The notes under the pieces were generated by a model that was given only the letters and a program-made list of their open reading frames with translations, had not been told where the DNA came from and did no database searches. A stretch of 34,844 nucleotides of DNA, taken from contig JAIEQC010000055.1 of NCBI GenBank assembly GCA_019748055.1, positions 1 to 34,844 on the forward strand, read 5' to 3'. The DNA is from Caulobacteraceae bacterium (lineage in GTDB: Bacteria > Pseudomonadota > Alphaproteobacteria > Caulobacterales > Caulobacteraceae). Position numbers and translations under genes: made by a program. Positions within the stretch are counted from its first letter, which is position 1. The number at the start of each line of letters is the position of its first letter. Positions 7,664 through 15,848 of this stretch are shown piece after piece.

Positions 7664-8697
7664 GCCTCGACCTTCCCCTGATCTGGGCCGGTCTGATCGC
7701 GGTCGCCGTGCTCCTCTATGTGCTGCTCGACGGCTTCGATCTGGGCATCGGCATCCTGTTTCCCTTCGCGTCCTCCAAGGAGGAGCGCGACGTGATGATG
7801 AACACGGTCGCCCCCGTCTGGGACGGCAACGAAACCTGGCTGGTGCTGGGCGGAGGGGGGCTGCTGGCGGCGTTTCCGCTCGCCTACTCCGTCGTCATGC
7901 CGGCCTTCTACCTCCCGATCTTGCTGATGCTGGCGGGCCTGATCCTGCGCGGGGTGGCCTTCGAGTTCCGCTTCAGGGCCAACAACCGGGGACGCCGCTT
8001 CTGGACCCAGATGTTCGCGGGCGGCTCGATCCTGACGACCGTGGCGCAGGGGTTCGTGCTGGGCGGCTTCATCCAGGGCGTGACGGTGCGCGACGACCGG
8101 TTCGCAGGCGGCCAGTTCGACTGGTTCACACCCTACACCCTGCTCGTCTCGGCCGGGCTGCTAGCCGGCTACGCCCTGCTCGGGGGGGCGTGGCTGATGC
8201 TGAAGACGAAGGACAATCTGCACGGCGACGCCAAGCGGTGGACGGCGTGGAGCGCCCTGGCGACCGCCGTCCTTCTGGTCGCCGTCAGCGTGGCGACCTT
8301 GCTGGTCCATCCGCGCGTGGCGGCGCGGTGGGGATTCGATCTTTCCGACGGATTCTCGCTGGAACTGGCGACGTTCCTGCCACTGCTGTCGATCCCGCTG
8401 CTCGGATTGGCCGGGCTTGGGCTGGTCTGGGCGACGTCGCGCAAAGGGTCGCACCGCTGGCCCTTCGTCGGGGCGATCCTGGTGTTCCTGTCGGGCTATC
8501 TGGGCCTGGCGGTCGGCTTCGCGCCCTATGTCGTGCCCTATGCGCTCGACTTCCGGCAGGCTGCGGCCCCCGACAATGCGCTGGGCCTGATGCTGGTCGG
8601 GACAGCGGCGATCCTGCCGATGATCCTGGCCTACACCGCATGGGTCTACTGGGTGTTCCGGGGCAAGATCGACGAGGAGGCCGGCTATCATCATTAG
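7660..8697 (+). CDS. cydB: Cytochrome bd ubiquinol oxidase subunit II
   Basis: CydB is the structural partner of CydA in the bd oxidase. The 345-residue protein has the family N-terminus with LLDGFDLGIGILFPF, then NTVAPVWDGNETWLV, which is nearly invariant in CydB, and RGVAFEFRF in the third span region. Nine membrane spans fit the length. The ATG lies in a four-base ATGA overlap with cydA, showing translational coupling. Its 3' end carries a GAGGAGG sequence (8674-8680) that appears to serve the overlapping DUF2474 gene. Confidence 0.95.
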   Translation: MSLDLPLIWAGLIAVAVLLYVLLDGFDLGIGILFPFASSKEERDVMMNTVAPVWDGNETWLVLGGGGLLAAFPLAYSVVMPAFYLPILLMLAGLILRGVAFEFRFRANNRGRRFWTQMFAGGSILTTVAQGFVLGGFIQGVTVRDDRFAGGQFDWFTPYTLLVSAGLLAGYALLGGAWLMLKTKDNLHGDAKRWTAWSALATAVLLVAVSVATLLVHPRVAARWGFDLSDGFSLELATFLPLLSIPLLGLAGLGLVWATSRKGSHRWPFVGAILVFLSGYLGLAVGFAPYVVPYALDFRQAAAPDNALGLMLVGTAAILPMILAYTAWVYWVFRGKIDEEAGYHH

Positions 8698-8845
8698 ACC
8701 GGTCCCCCCGCCGGAGCCGGGCGAGGAGACCGGCCCGCTCTGGAAGAAGCTCGCGTGGTTCGTCGGCCTGTGCGTGGCGGGCGCCGCGACGGTGGCCGCC
8801 GTGGCCTATGCGCTGCGCGCCCTGCCCTTCATGGGCGCCGGCTGA
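8693..8845 (+). CDS. DUF2474 small bd-oxidase-associated membrane protein, non-AUG start
   Basis: Fifty codons directly after cydB encode PLWKKLAWFVGLCVAGAATV, then one membrane span and a short tail. The PLW-K/R-L-WF-GLW/C core followed by a single span is the DUF2474 signature, a CydX-like partner of CioAB-type oxidases. No ATG, GTG or TTG occurs in frame before the core. The codons after a strong GAGGAGG (8674-8680) are ATC (8687), ATC (8690) and ATT (8693). Initiation therefore seems to use ATC or ATT, overlapping the cydB stop. The listed start, ATT at 8693, is a choice among these three. A sequencing error or loss of an ATG is the alternative. Confidence 0.68.
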   Translation: MRPVPPPEPGEETGPLWKKLAWFVGLCVAGAATVAAVAYALRALPFMGAG

Positions 8846-8900
8846 CGGAACCGGGCGGCGGGTCGCGGGCTTTTTCCTCCGTTCCCCGAAGGAGGCCCGC

Positions 8901-9440
8901 ATGAGCGTCGAAGACACCCTGGATCAGGCACTGGATGGCGCGGCGGAGTTCCTGAACGCCGGCGAGCGCCCCGCACACCATGTGGCGCTGGGGCTGGCGG
9001 TCACCGTCGGCTTCGCCCTGGCGTCCGCCGCCCTGGCCAAGGGCGTGGTCGAGCCGCGACGGCGCAGCCGCATGCAGGCCTTGAAGGGCGAAGGGCCGAT
9101 CACGGAGCGGCCGCGCGGCTCTCTGGGCCTGCTGATCCCGGCCGTCTTCTCAGCCACCACCCTGTCGGCGTTGCGGGTGTGGAACGCCCCGTCGAAGAAG
9201 GAGCGGACGACCGCCCTGTCGCTGTGGGCGATCGCCCAGGCGGCCAATGCGGCCTTCCTGGCCTTCCGTCCGTCCAGTCGGGTCGGCCAGATCGCGGCGG
9301 CCATGACCTCTGCCGGCCTGGCCGCCGCCTTCGCCCACGAGGCGCGGCGGGTGGACGTGCAGGCGGGCAAGCTGGCGGCGCCTTTCGGATCGACCACCCG
9401 GATCGCCAACCGCGTGGAGGAGCGGGCCACGGTCCACTGA
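8901..9440 (+). CDS. Small membrane protein, distantly TspO/MBR-like
   Basis: A 179-residue protein with about five hydrophobic segments; the start has a perfect GGAGG six bases upstream. The C-terminal half contains LRVWNAPSKKERTTALSLWA and a closing EARRVDVQAGKLAAPF. These recall the tryptophan-rich TspO/MBR family, including its final VD-x-A-x-x-L-x-x-P segment, but the Trp-rich positions are mostly lost. I treat the link as tentative. TspO proteins bind porphyrins, which could fit the oxidase context, but that is inference. The ribosome site is partly complementary to CCTCC at 8876-8880. Confidence 0.55.
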   Translation: MSVEDTLDQALDGAAEFLNAGERPAHHVALGLAVTVGFALASAALAKGVVEPRRRSRMQALKGEGPITERPRGSLGLLIPAVFSATTLSALRVWNAPSKKERTTALSLWAIAQAANAAFLAFRPSSRVGQIAAAMTSAGLAAAFAHEARRVDVQAGKLAAPFGSTTRIANRVEERATVH

Positions 9441-9530
9441 CCGTCCTTGCCCGGATCGAGGCGATCCTCTAGGGACTGCGCCCGTTCCGCGCGCCGCGTC
9501 GGCCGCGCCTCTCAGACAGCGAATCCTCCG

Positions 9531-10100
9531 ATGGCCAAGATCAACGGCAACACCATCAAGCCGGGCATGGTGCTCCAGCACAACGGCGGCCTGTGGGTCG
9601 TCACCAAGGCCAGCCACGTCAAGCCCGGCAAGGGCGGCGCCTTCGCCAACGTCGAGGCCAAGAACCTGGAGACGGGCAACAAGCTGAACGAGCGCTTCCG
9701 CTCGGAGGACAAGGTCGAGCGCGTCACGCTGGAGCAGAAGGATTTTTCCTACCTGTACGACGGCGGCGACAGCCTGGTGTTCATGGACGACGCCACCTAC
9801 GAGCAGATCGAGCTGCAAAAGGACTGGGTGGGCGAGGAGCGCATCCCCTATCTGCAGGAAGGCATGAAGGTCGTCATCGAGATGCACGAAGAGCGTCCGA
9901 TCGGACTGGAGCTGCCCGAGCAGGTCACGCTGACCGTCGCCGAGACCGAGCCGACGGTGAAGGGCCAGACGGCCTCGTCCTCCTACAAGCCCGCCATCGC
10001 CGACAACGGCGTGCGCATCATGATCCCGCCCTACATGTCGGCCGGCGAGCGCATCGTCGTCGACACGACCACCGGCGAATACGTCCGCCGCGCGGACTGA
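9531..10100 (+). CDS. efp: Translation elongation factor P
   Basis: EF-P binds between the P and E sites and rescues ribosomes stalled at proline runs. The 189-residue protein has the three beta-barrel domains of the family: an N-terminal KOW-like domain with the tip loop KPGKGGAF, an OB domain, and the C-terminal domain ending [20 protein letters not shown]. Lys34 sits at the tip, the residue that is beta-lysylated by EpmA/EpmB in many proteobacteria; neither enzyme is in the window. The ATG at 9531 follows AATCCTCCG with no clear ribosome site. A GC hairpin follows the stop. Confidence 0.95.
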   Translation: MAKINGNTIKPGMVLQHNGGLWVVTKASHVKPGKGGAFANVEAKNLETGNKLNERFRSEDKVERVTLEQKDFSYLYDGGDSLVFMDDATYEQIELQKDWVGEERIPYLQEGMKVVIEMHEERPIGLELPEQVTLTVAETEPTVKGQTASSSYKPAIADNGVRIMIPPYMSAGERIVVDTTTGEYVRRAD

Positions 10101-10106
10101 CTTTCG

Positions 10107-10124
10107 CGGCCCCGTCCGGGGCCG
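10107..10124 (+). terminator. GC hairpin after efp
   Basis: CGGCCCC (10107-10113) pairs with GGGGCCG (10118-10124) around a GTCC loop, seven bases after the efp stop. The T-run afterwards is weak (GTTT at 10130-10133), so termination may be partial, with suhB 69 bp further on. Confidence 0.5.
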
Positions 10125-10192
10125 TCAGCGTTTGAACTTCTCCGCATGACCGGGCCGCGCGCCTTTGAGGTCATGCGGACCAGGAGATTCCC

Positions 10193-10999
10193 ATGGCCCT
10201 CGCCTCCGCCCTGCTGCAAGTGATGATGGACGCGGTCCGCAAGACCGCACGTCCGATGGTGCGCGACTTCGGTGAGGTCGCCCAGCTGCAGGTGTCCCGG
10301 AAGGGGCCCGCCGACTTCGTGACCGCCGCCGACGTCAAGGCCGAGGAGACCCTGTTCGAGCTGCTGACCAAGGCGCGTCCCGGCTACGGCTTCCTGGGCG
10401 AGGAGCGGGGCATGGTGGAGGGGACCGACAAGACCCACACCTGGATCGTCGATCCGATCGACGGCACCACCAACTTCATGCACGCCATGCCGCAGTTCGC
10501 CATCACCGTGGCGCTCCAGCGCACTGACCACGACGGTCGGGCCGAGATCGTGGCCGGCGTGACCTACAACCCCGTCCAGAACGAGATGTTCTGGGCCGAA
10601 AAGGGCAAGGGCGCCCACCTGAACGACACCCGGATTCGCGTGTCGGGTCGGAAGGACCTGGCCGACGGCCTGATCTCGACCGGCCTGCCCTTCCTGGGTC
10701 GCCCCGGGCATGCGCAGGCGATCAAAGACCTGCATGGCGTCGGCCAGCGCGTGGCCGGCATCCGTCGCCTGGGGGCGGCCTCGCTGGACCTGGCATGGAC
10801 CGCCTGCGGCCGCTACGACGCCTTCTACGAGCGGGGGCTGAACATCTGGGACGTGGCGGCGGGCGTGCTGCTGGTGACCGAGGCGGGCGGCACGGTCACG
10901 ACCGTGGATCAGGACGGCGATCCGCTTAACGGCAAGCAGATCGTCGCCGGCGGCCCGGACATGCAGGCGAACCTCCGCAAGGTCCTGCAGGCGGCCTGA
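10193..10999 (+). CDS. suhB: Inositol-1-monophosphatase family protein (SuhB)
   Basis: A magnesium-dependent phosphatase of the inositol monophosphatase fold. The 268-residue product shows the metal ligands Glu70 (GEE), Asp87, Asp90 and the DPIDGTTNF motif at 87-95, and the second motif WDVAAG with its metal-binding Asp near residue 220. SuhB proteins hydrolyse inositol phosphates and can also act on rRNA transcription antitermination; which applies here cannot be told. AGGAG lies seven bases before the ATG. It ends convergent with the exporter gene, seven bases away. Confidence 0.88.
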   Translation: MALASALLQVMMDAVRKTARPMVRDFGEVAQLQVSRKGPADFVTAADVKAEETLFELLTKARPGYGFLGEERGMVEGTDKTHTWIVDPIDGTTNFMHAMPQFAITVALQRTDHDGRAEIVAGVTYNPVQNEMFWAEKGKGAHLNDTRIRVSGRKDLADGLISTGLPFLGRPGHAQAIKDLHGVGQRVAGIRRLGAASLDLAWTACGRYDAFYERGLNIWDVAAGVLLVTEAGGTVTTVDQDGDPLNGKQIVAGGPDMQANLRKVLQAA

Positions 11000-11005
11000 C
11001 CGGCT

Positions 11006-12853
11006 TCACTCGCCCCGGAACTGCAGCTCCGCCAGGCGCGCATAGAGTCCGCCGCGCGCGACCAGGTCGTGATGGGTCCCCTCCTCAACCACGCGGCCGC
11101 CGTCCATGACGACGATGCGGTCGGCGCGCAGCACCGTGGCCAGGCGATGGGCGATGACCAGGGTGGTGCGTTCTTCCATCGCCTGATCCAGCGCCGCTTG
11201 CACCAGATGCTCGTTCTCGGAGTCCAGCGCGCTGGTGGCCTCGTCCAGCAGCAGGATGGGCGCGTGGCGGATCAGGGCGCGGGCGATGGCCAGACGCTGG
11301 CGCTGGCCGCCCGACAGGGTCTTGCCGCGCTCGCCCAGCGGCGTGTCAAATCCCTGCGGCAGGGCCTCGACGAAGGCGCGCGCCTGGGCCCGGTCGGCGG
11401 CGTCCCATAGCTCTTCGTCCGTCGCCGTCTCGCGGCCGAAGCGGACGTTTTCCGCCGCCGAGCCGGAGAACAGCGGCGCCTCCTGCGAGACCCAGGCGAA
11501 GCGGCCGCGCACCTCGGCCGGATCGGCCTCGCGCACGTCCACGCCGTCCACCGACACCACGCCGCTCTGGGGATCGTAGAAGCGCAGCAGCAGGCGGAAC
11601 ACGGTCGACTTGCCCGCCCCCGACGGACCCACGAGCGCGACGGTTTCGCCTGGACGCACGGTCAGGGAGAAGCCGTTCAGCGCCGGCAGATCGGGGCGGC
11701 CCGGATAGGCGAAGTCGACGCCGGACATCGACACCTCTCCGCGCGGCGGCATGGGTAGGGCGCGCGGTGCGGCGAGCGCGGCGATCAGGGGTTCGGACCG
11801 CATCAGCTCGTCGATCCGCTCCATGGCGCCGGCGGCCTTCTGGACGTCGCCCCAGCTTTCGCCGAGTGCTCCCACGGCCCCGCCGGCGAAGGTGGAGAGC
11901 AGCACGAACTGCAGCAGGGCGCCGGGGCTCATACGGCCGGCGATCACGTCTTGGGCGCCCAGCCACAGCACCAGGGTCACGCCGCCGAACATGACGGTGA
12001 TGATCAGGGCGGTCATGACGGCGCGGGCCTTCATGCGCTGGATCGAGGTGGCGAACGAGGCCTCGACCGCCGCCTCGAAGCGGCTGATGGCGGTCGCCTC
12101 GCGCCCGAAGGCCTGGACCGTCTCCACCGCGTCGACGTTTTCCCCGGCGGAGGCGACGGCCTCGGCAAAGGCGTCCTGGGTCCTGACCGTGAGGCGGCGC
12201 ACGATCCGACCGAAGAAGAACAGCGGCACGATCAGCAACGGCACGATCAGCACGACCATGCCCGTCAGCTTCGGTGAGACGAAGAACAGCAGGATGATCG
12301 CGCCCACGAGCGTCAGCAGGTTGCGCAGGGCATAGGAGACCGAGGTCGTCAGCAGGGTCTCGATCAGGGCGATGTCGGTGGTCAGGCGCGACAGCACCTC
12401 GCCCGTGCGCATCTTCACATAGAAGCCGGGGTCCAGCGTGAGGACGCGCCGGAACAGGCCCTCGCGCAGGTCGGCGACGATGCGCTCGCCCGTGCGGGTG
12501 ACGAAGTAATAGCGGAAGGCCGTCGCGAGGCCGAGGAACAGGGCGTTCAGGCCCAGAAGGCCGAACCAGAAGTTCAGCCCTGCTCCGTCGTCCAGAAAGC
12601 CGTTGTCGATGGCTCCCCGCGCCGTGACCGTCAGCCCCAGCGACGCCGCCGTGGACGCCAGCAGCCAGACGGCCGCCATCGCCGCCTGACCCCGGTGCGC
12701 GACGGCATAGGGAATCAGCCGGGACAGCGGACGGACGTTCTTGCTGCGCGCGCGCCGCTCGCCCGCCTCGGCCATCCGCTCCGACAGCTGGGCGCCCGCG
12801 CCCGGGCGGCCGTCGGCGTTGTGGGCGGGGGAAGCGGCGGAGGCGTCGGTCAT
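11006..12853 (-). CDS. MsbA-related ABC exporter, fused permease and ATPase
   Basis: A 615-residue half-transporter that should act as a homodimer. About 40 charged cytoplasmic residues precede six membrane spans (roughly 45-330), followed by the ATPase. Motifs are Walker [10 protein letters not shown] (409-417), the Q-loop [10 protein letters not shown], signature LSGGQ (513-517), Walker B with Glu [11 protein letters not shown] (534-544) and the switch His in IAHRL. The overall pattern fits the MsbA-related subgroup (TIGR02204-like) common in alphaproteobacteria, distinct from true lipid A flippase MsbA, so the substrate is uncertain. It is divergent from rpmE. Confidence 0.88.
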   Translation of the reverse strand: MTDASAASPAHNADGRPGAGAQLSERMAEAGERRARSKNVRPLSRLIPYAVAHRGQAAMAAVWLLASTAASLGLTVTARGAIDNGFLDDGAGLNFWFGLLGLNALFLGLATAFRYYFVTRTGERIVADLREGLFRRVLTLDPGFYVKMRTGEVLSRLTTDIALIETLLTTSVSYALRNLLTLVGAIILLFFVSPKLTGMVVLIVPLLIVPLFFFGRIVRRLTVRTQDAFAEAVASAGENVDAVETVQAFGREATAISRFEAAVEASFATSIQRMKARAVMTALIITVMFGGVTLVLWLGAQDVIAGRMSPGALLQFVLLSTFAGGAVGALGESWGDVQKAAGAMERIDELMRSEPLIAALAAPRALPMPPRGEVSMSGVDFAYPGRPDLPALNGFSLTVRPGETVALVGPSGAGKSTVFRLLLRFYDPQSGVVSVDGVDVREADPAEVRGRFAWVSQEAPLFSGSAAENVRFGRETATDEELWDAADRAQARAFVEALPQGFDTPLGERGKTLSGGQRQRLAIARALIRHAPILLLDEATSALDSENEHLVQAALDQAMEERTTLVIAHRLATVLRADRIVVMDGGRVVEEGTHHDLVARGGLYARLAELQFRGE

Positions 12854-12902
12854 GGCCGCGCCTCTTGCCCCGGAACCCTCTCCGGTGTAAACGCCCGCGC
12901 TC

Positions 12903-12923
12903 GCCGCAGGCCCCGCCTGCGGC
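12903..12923. repeat. Perfect inverted repeat upstream of rpmE
   Basis: GCCGCAGGC and GCCTGCGGC form perfect 9-bp arms around a CCC loop. The element lies in the divergent gap between the exporter and rpmE, 66 bp before the L31 start, so it is not a terminator of either gene. It may be an rpmE leader structure or an operator. Confidence 0.4.
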
Positions 12924-12988
12924 TTACGTCATTCTTGCGCACCGACGGTCGGCATCGTCACCGCGCGTTTCTGGACCGGATCATCGCC

Positions 12989-13213
12989 ATGAAGGCCGAC
13001 ACCCACCCCGACTACCACTTCATCACCGTGACGATGACGGACGGCACCACCTACAAGACGCGCTCGACCTACCAGAAGGAGGGCGCCGTCCTGAATCTGG
13101 ACATCGATCCGCTGACGCACCCGGCGTGGACCGGCGGCAACGCCCACCTGATGGACCGTGCCGGCCGCGTGTCGAAGTTCAACAACAAGTTCGCCGGCTT
13201 CATCAAGAAGTGA
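12989..13213 (+). CDS. rpmE: 50S ribosomal protein L31
   Basis: A 74-residue ribosomal protein of the large subunit. The product begins [20 protein letters not shown], reads [13 protein letters not shown] in the middle and ends [12 protein letters not shown], all typical of alphaproteobacterial L31. The zinc-binding CxxC pairs of the zinc-containing form are absent, so this is a zinc-independent version. An upstream in-frame extension is possible, but the conserved start is the ATG at 12989. Two hairpins follow the stop, the second a strong terminator. Confidence 0.94.
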   Translation: MKADTHPDYHFITVTMTDGTTYKTRSTYQKEGAVLNLDIDPLTHPAWTGGNAHLMDRAGRVSKFNNKFAGFIKK

Positions 13214-13218
13214 GGCGT

Positions 13219-13292
13219 TCCCCGCGTGTGCGGGGAGCCACAGACTGCGGCCTCGAGTCGCCGAAGCGCCGGTCCGAAAGGGCCGGCGCTTT
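13219..13292 (+). terminator. Tandem hairpins terminating rpmE
   Basis: TCCCCGC (13219-13225) pairs with GCGGGGA (13230-13236). The stronger second hairpin pairs 13264-13275 with 13280-13291 in a 12-bp stem closed by a GAAA tetraloop and followed by TTTC. This has the shape of an intrinsic terminator with a short T-tract. Confidence 0.75.
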
Positions 13293-13304
13293 CGATTCCG
13301 CCGG

Positions 13305-13328
13305 AACGTCGATAAGCTGATCGACGTT
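13305..13328. promoter_or_regulatory. 24-bp near-perfect palindrome upstream of the L,D-transpeptidase
   Basis: Arms AACGTCGAT (13305-13313) and ATCGACGTT (13320-13328) are perfect, and the AGCT centre (13315-13318) is itself palindromic; only one symmetric pair mismatches. It lies 60 bp before the ATG at 13389. The symmetry suggests a regulator site. Confidence 0.42.
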
Positions 13329-13388
13329 TCCCATATCGGGGCGTGGGCGGCGTGTCAGTCCGCCCGAAAGCGTGAGACGGACCGACCG

Positions 13389-14945
13389 ATGAATCGTCGT
13401 GAACTGGGCATGGGGGCCGCGATGGCGGCTCTGGCGGGCGTGGCCTCTCCGGCCGGGGCCCAGGCCAGGGATCCGGACGCGGTCCAGTTCTACAACACCT
13501 TCAACGACCAGCTGGCGCGCCTGCCGGCCACGATCCAACCGGACGTGCGCGCCTTCTATGAGATGAACGGCTGGACCCCCGTCTGGACCGCGCCCCGGAT
13601 GCAGGCGCTGCGCGCCGTCGCCTCGCGCGCCGAGCGGCACGGCCTGGCCCAGGGCGACCACTTCGACTTCGACGCGCTGGCGGCGGACCGCGCGCGGTCG
13701 GAGATGCTGACCACGGCGGCTCTGCTGTCGTATTGCCGCGTGCTGGCCGAGGGCCGCGTGCGGCCCGAGACGGTCGAGGATCTGTGGGAGATGCGGAAGA
13801 ATCGCGTCGATCTGCCCACCGGTCTGAACGCCGCGCTGGGCGGTAACCAACTGCTGGACTGGGTCGAAGGGCTGGCGCCGACCGACATCGGCTATTCCAA
13901 CCTTTCCGCCGGCTATGTGCGCTATCGCCGCCTGATCCGCGACGGGGGCGGCTGGCCGACTTTCCGCCCGGGCGCCAACATCGAGCCGGGCCAGAGCGAC
14001 GCGCGCATCCCGATCCTGATCGACCGGCTGGTGGCCGAGGGCGATCTGGACGCGGCGGCCGGCTCGCGGCTGAAGGCCGAAGGCATCGTCTACGGCACCG
14101 AGTTGCAGGAGGCCGTGCGCGGCTTCCAGGTGCGGCACGGCCTGCTGGGCGACGCGCGGATCGGTTCGGGCACCCAGCGCTCGCTGTCGGCAACCGCAGA
14201 GAACCGCGCCCGCCAGATCGCCCTGAACCTGGAACGCCGCCGCTGGCTGGCGCGCGACGTGCCGGACGAGCGGATCGAGGTGAACACCGCCGCCGCCATC
14301 ATGGTCTACTGGAAGGACGGCCGTCCGACGCATTCCAACCGCGTCGTGGTCGGCACCCCCGAGAACCAGACGCCCAGCCTGGAGCGGCCGTTCGCCTCTG
14401 TCGTGGCCAATCCGCCGTGGTACGTGCCGGCCGGCATCGCCCGGAACGAGATCCTGCCCAAGGGACCGGGCTATCTGGCCGCCAACGACATGTACGTGCA
14501 GAACGGCACGGTCATCCAGCGCGCAGGGCCGCGCTCGGCGCTGGGCTATGTGAAGTTCGAGCTGCAGGACAGCTACGCCATCTTCCTTCACGACACCCCG
14601 TCCAAAGCGGCGTTCAACAACGCCTATCGCCATCGCTCGCACGGCTGCGTGCGCGTGCAGAACGCGGTGGAGTTCGCGCGCCTGCTTCTGTCGCCCGATC
14701 CGGAGAAGCTGGCCCAGTTCGACACGGCCCAGGACAACCGGCGCACGACGCGCGTGACCACGGGCCGCGAGATCGGCGTGCGCCTGCTGTACTGGACCGC
14801 CTTCGTGGACGGCCAGGGCCGCGTCGCGTTCCGCGAGGACGTCTACAAGCGCGACGACAAGCTGGCCGACGCCCTGGGCATCGCGGTGAACCTGCCCGCC
14901 CCGGTCATCGACGGCCGCGCCGACGAGAACGACGTCGGGCCGTAG
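13389..14945 (+). CDS. YcbB-type L,D-transpeptidase
   Basis: Periplasmic enzyme expected to form 3-3 cross-links in peptidoglycan or attach proteins to it. The 518-residue protein starts MNRRELGMGAAMAALAG and ends its leader at an AGAQA site; the twin Arg may mark a Tat signal. A peptidoglycan-binding repeat lies near 235-275 (LQEAVRGFQVRHGL). The YkuD catalytic motif HRSHGCVRV has His418 and the nucleophile Cys420. Between the two is a VANPPWYVPAGIARNEILPKG segment typical of the YcbB/LdtD group. The length agrees with that group. It is convergent with rcdA. Confidence 0.9.
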   Translation: MNRRELGMGAAMAALAGVASPAGAQARDPDAVQFYNTFNDQLARLPATIQPDVRAFYEMNGWTPVWTAPRMQALRAVASRAERHGLAQGDHFDFDALAADRARSEMLTTAALLSYCRVLAEGRVRPETVEDLWEMRKNRVDLPTGLNAALGGNQLLDWVEGLAPTDIGYSNLSAGYVRYRRLIRDGGGWPTFRPGANIEPGQSDARIPILIDRLVAEGDLDAAAGSRLKAEGIVYGTELQEAVRGFQVRHGLLGDARIGSGTQRSLSATAENRARQIALNLERRRWLARDVPDERIEVNTAAAIMVYWKDGRPTHSNRVVVGTPENQTPSLERPFASVVANPPWYVPAGIARNEILPKGPGYLAANDMYVQNGTVIQRAGPRSALGYVKFELQDSYAIFLHDTPSKAAFNNAYRHRSHGCVRVQNAVEFARLLLSPDPEKLAQFDTAQDNRRTTRVTTGREIGVRLLYWTAFVDGQGRVAFREDVYKRDDKLADALGIAVNLPAPVIDGRADENDVGP

Positions 14946-14948
14946 GGG

Positions 14949-15461
14949 TCAGTTGCGGAACGCAGCCGCCAGCCGGTCCATCTGGCTGAGCACCGGGTTC
15001 ACCGGAGCCTCGGCCTCGGCGTCGACGTACATGCGGCGGTCCAGGTGCAGGGCGCGTTCGTACAGGCGTTCGGCGCGGACGACGTGTTCGATCAGGGCGA
15101 TCGGCAGGTCGGGGTGGCTGGGCTCCTCTCGGGGCTTCAGCGGCGACAGGCGATAGCGCGGGGCGCAGGCGGCCTCGGCGGTCATGTCGCCCTCGCGCAC
15201 GGCGCGCTGGACCAGCAGCCACGACGCCATCTGCATCAGGCGCGTGGTCAGGGCCATGCTCTCGGAGGCGTAGGCCAGCGCCGTGGCCCGGGACAGCAGC
15301 TTCGACTCGCGCCGCCCGTCGCCGTCCAGATAGGCCGCGACCTCCTCGACCAGCTCCATTCCCTCGCGGAAGGTGCGCTCGAACAGTTCGGAGGCGGCGA
15401 AGTCGCGCACGACGGCGGCGCGGGGACGGCCGGGGGCCGGCGATGCGGCGTCGTCAACCAT
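14949..15461 (-). CDS. rcdA: RcdA, CtrA-degradation adaptor (DUF1465)
   Basis: In Caulobacter, RcdA links the CpdR-primed ClpXP protease to the cell-cycle master regulator CtrA and other substrates at the stalked pole. The sequence has the DUF1465 core: VVRDFAASELFERTFREGM, LVEEVAAYLDGDGR, SKLLSRATALAYASESM, LTTRLMQMASWLLVQRAV and the closing helix with LYERALHLDRRMY. These helices form the three-helix bundle of the family. I prefer the ATG at 15461 (MVDDAAS, 170 residues, with GGA upstream); ATGs at 15470 and 15479 are possible. CtrA, CpdR and PopA are not in the window. Confidence 0.85.
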   Translation of the reverse strand: MVDDAASPAPGRPRAAVVRDFAASELFERTFREGMELVEEVAAYLDGDGRRESKLLSRATALAYASESMALTTRLMQMASWLLVQRAVREGDMTAEAACAPRYRLSPLKPREEPSHPDLPIALIEHVVRAERLYERALHLDRRMYVDAEAEAPVNPVLSQMDRLAAAFRN

Positions 15462-15566
15462 GGAATCCATCAACAGCATGAGAAGGCGACGCTTTCCTGA
15501 CGCGCGGACGCACTTTGCCCGCCACGACGTCGCGTGCAACGGTCATGCCAGACGTTAAGCCCCGGA

Positions 15567-15770
15567 TCATTGCCCGAAGTTGAACAGGGCGTCGGCCGCC
15601 GACTTTCGCTCGGCCTTTCGCTGCATTGCGGCGCGGGTGCGGGCGATCTCGGCCTCCAGCGCGGCGATGCGTTCCTGGCAGTCCTCGACCGAGTGCAGGT
15701 CCAGGTCCTCGCGTCCCAGTTCGGCCAGGGGGCCGCGGACGCGCTGGGGCTCCAGATCCTCGAACGACAT
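15567..15770 (-). CDS. DUF1192 small coiled-coil protein
   Basis: A 67-residue cytoplasmic protein. The N-terminus has the DUF1192 pattern DLEPQ...ELGREDLDLHSVEDCQERIAALEAEIARTRA, and the second half is a predicted coiled coil ending KSAADALFNFGQ. DUF1192 proteins are widespread in alphaproteobacteria and have no established function. AAGGAGG lies six bases before the ATG. It precedes rcdA on the same strand by 105 bp and diverges from the oxidoreductase gene. Confidence 0.82.
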   Translation of the reverse strand: MSFEDLEPQRVRGPLAELGREDLDLHSVEDCQERIAALEAEIARTRAAMQRKAERKSAADALFNFGQ

Positions 15771-15848
15771 GACGGCCTCCTTGGCGGCGCGTGATCCAGC
15801 CCTCTATGAAGCGCCCGGGCGCGGCGCTTGGCAAGCAGCGAGGACGGG

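Noticed and set aside
15828..15848. TTG start seven codons upstream of the quinone oxidoreductase ATG
   Set aside because: The ATG at 15849 has a better ribosome site and matches the family N-terminus.
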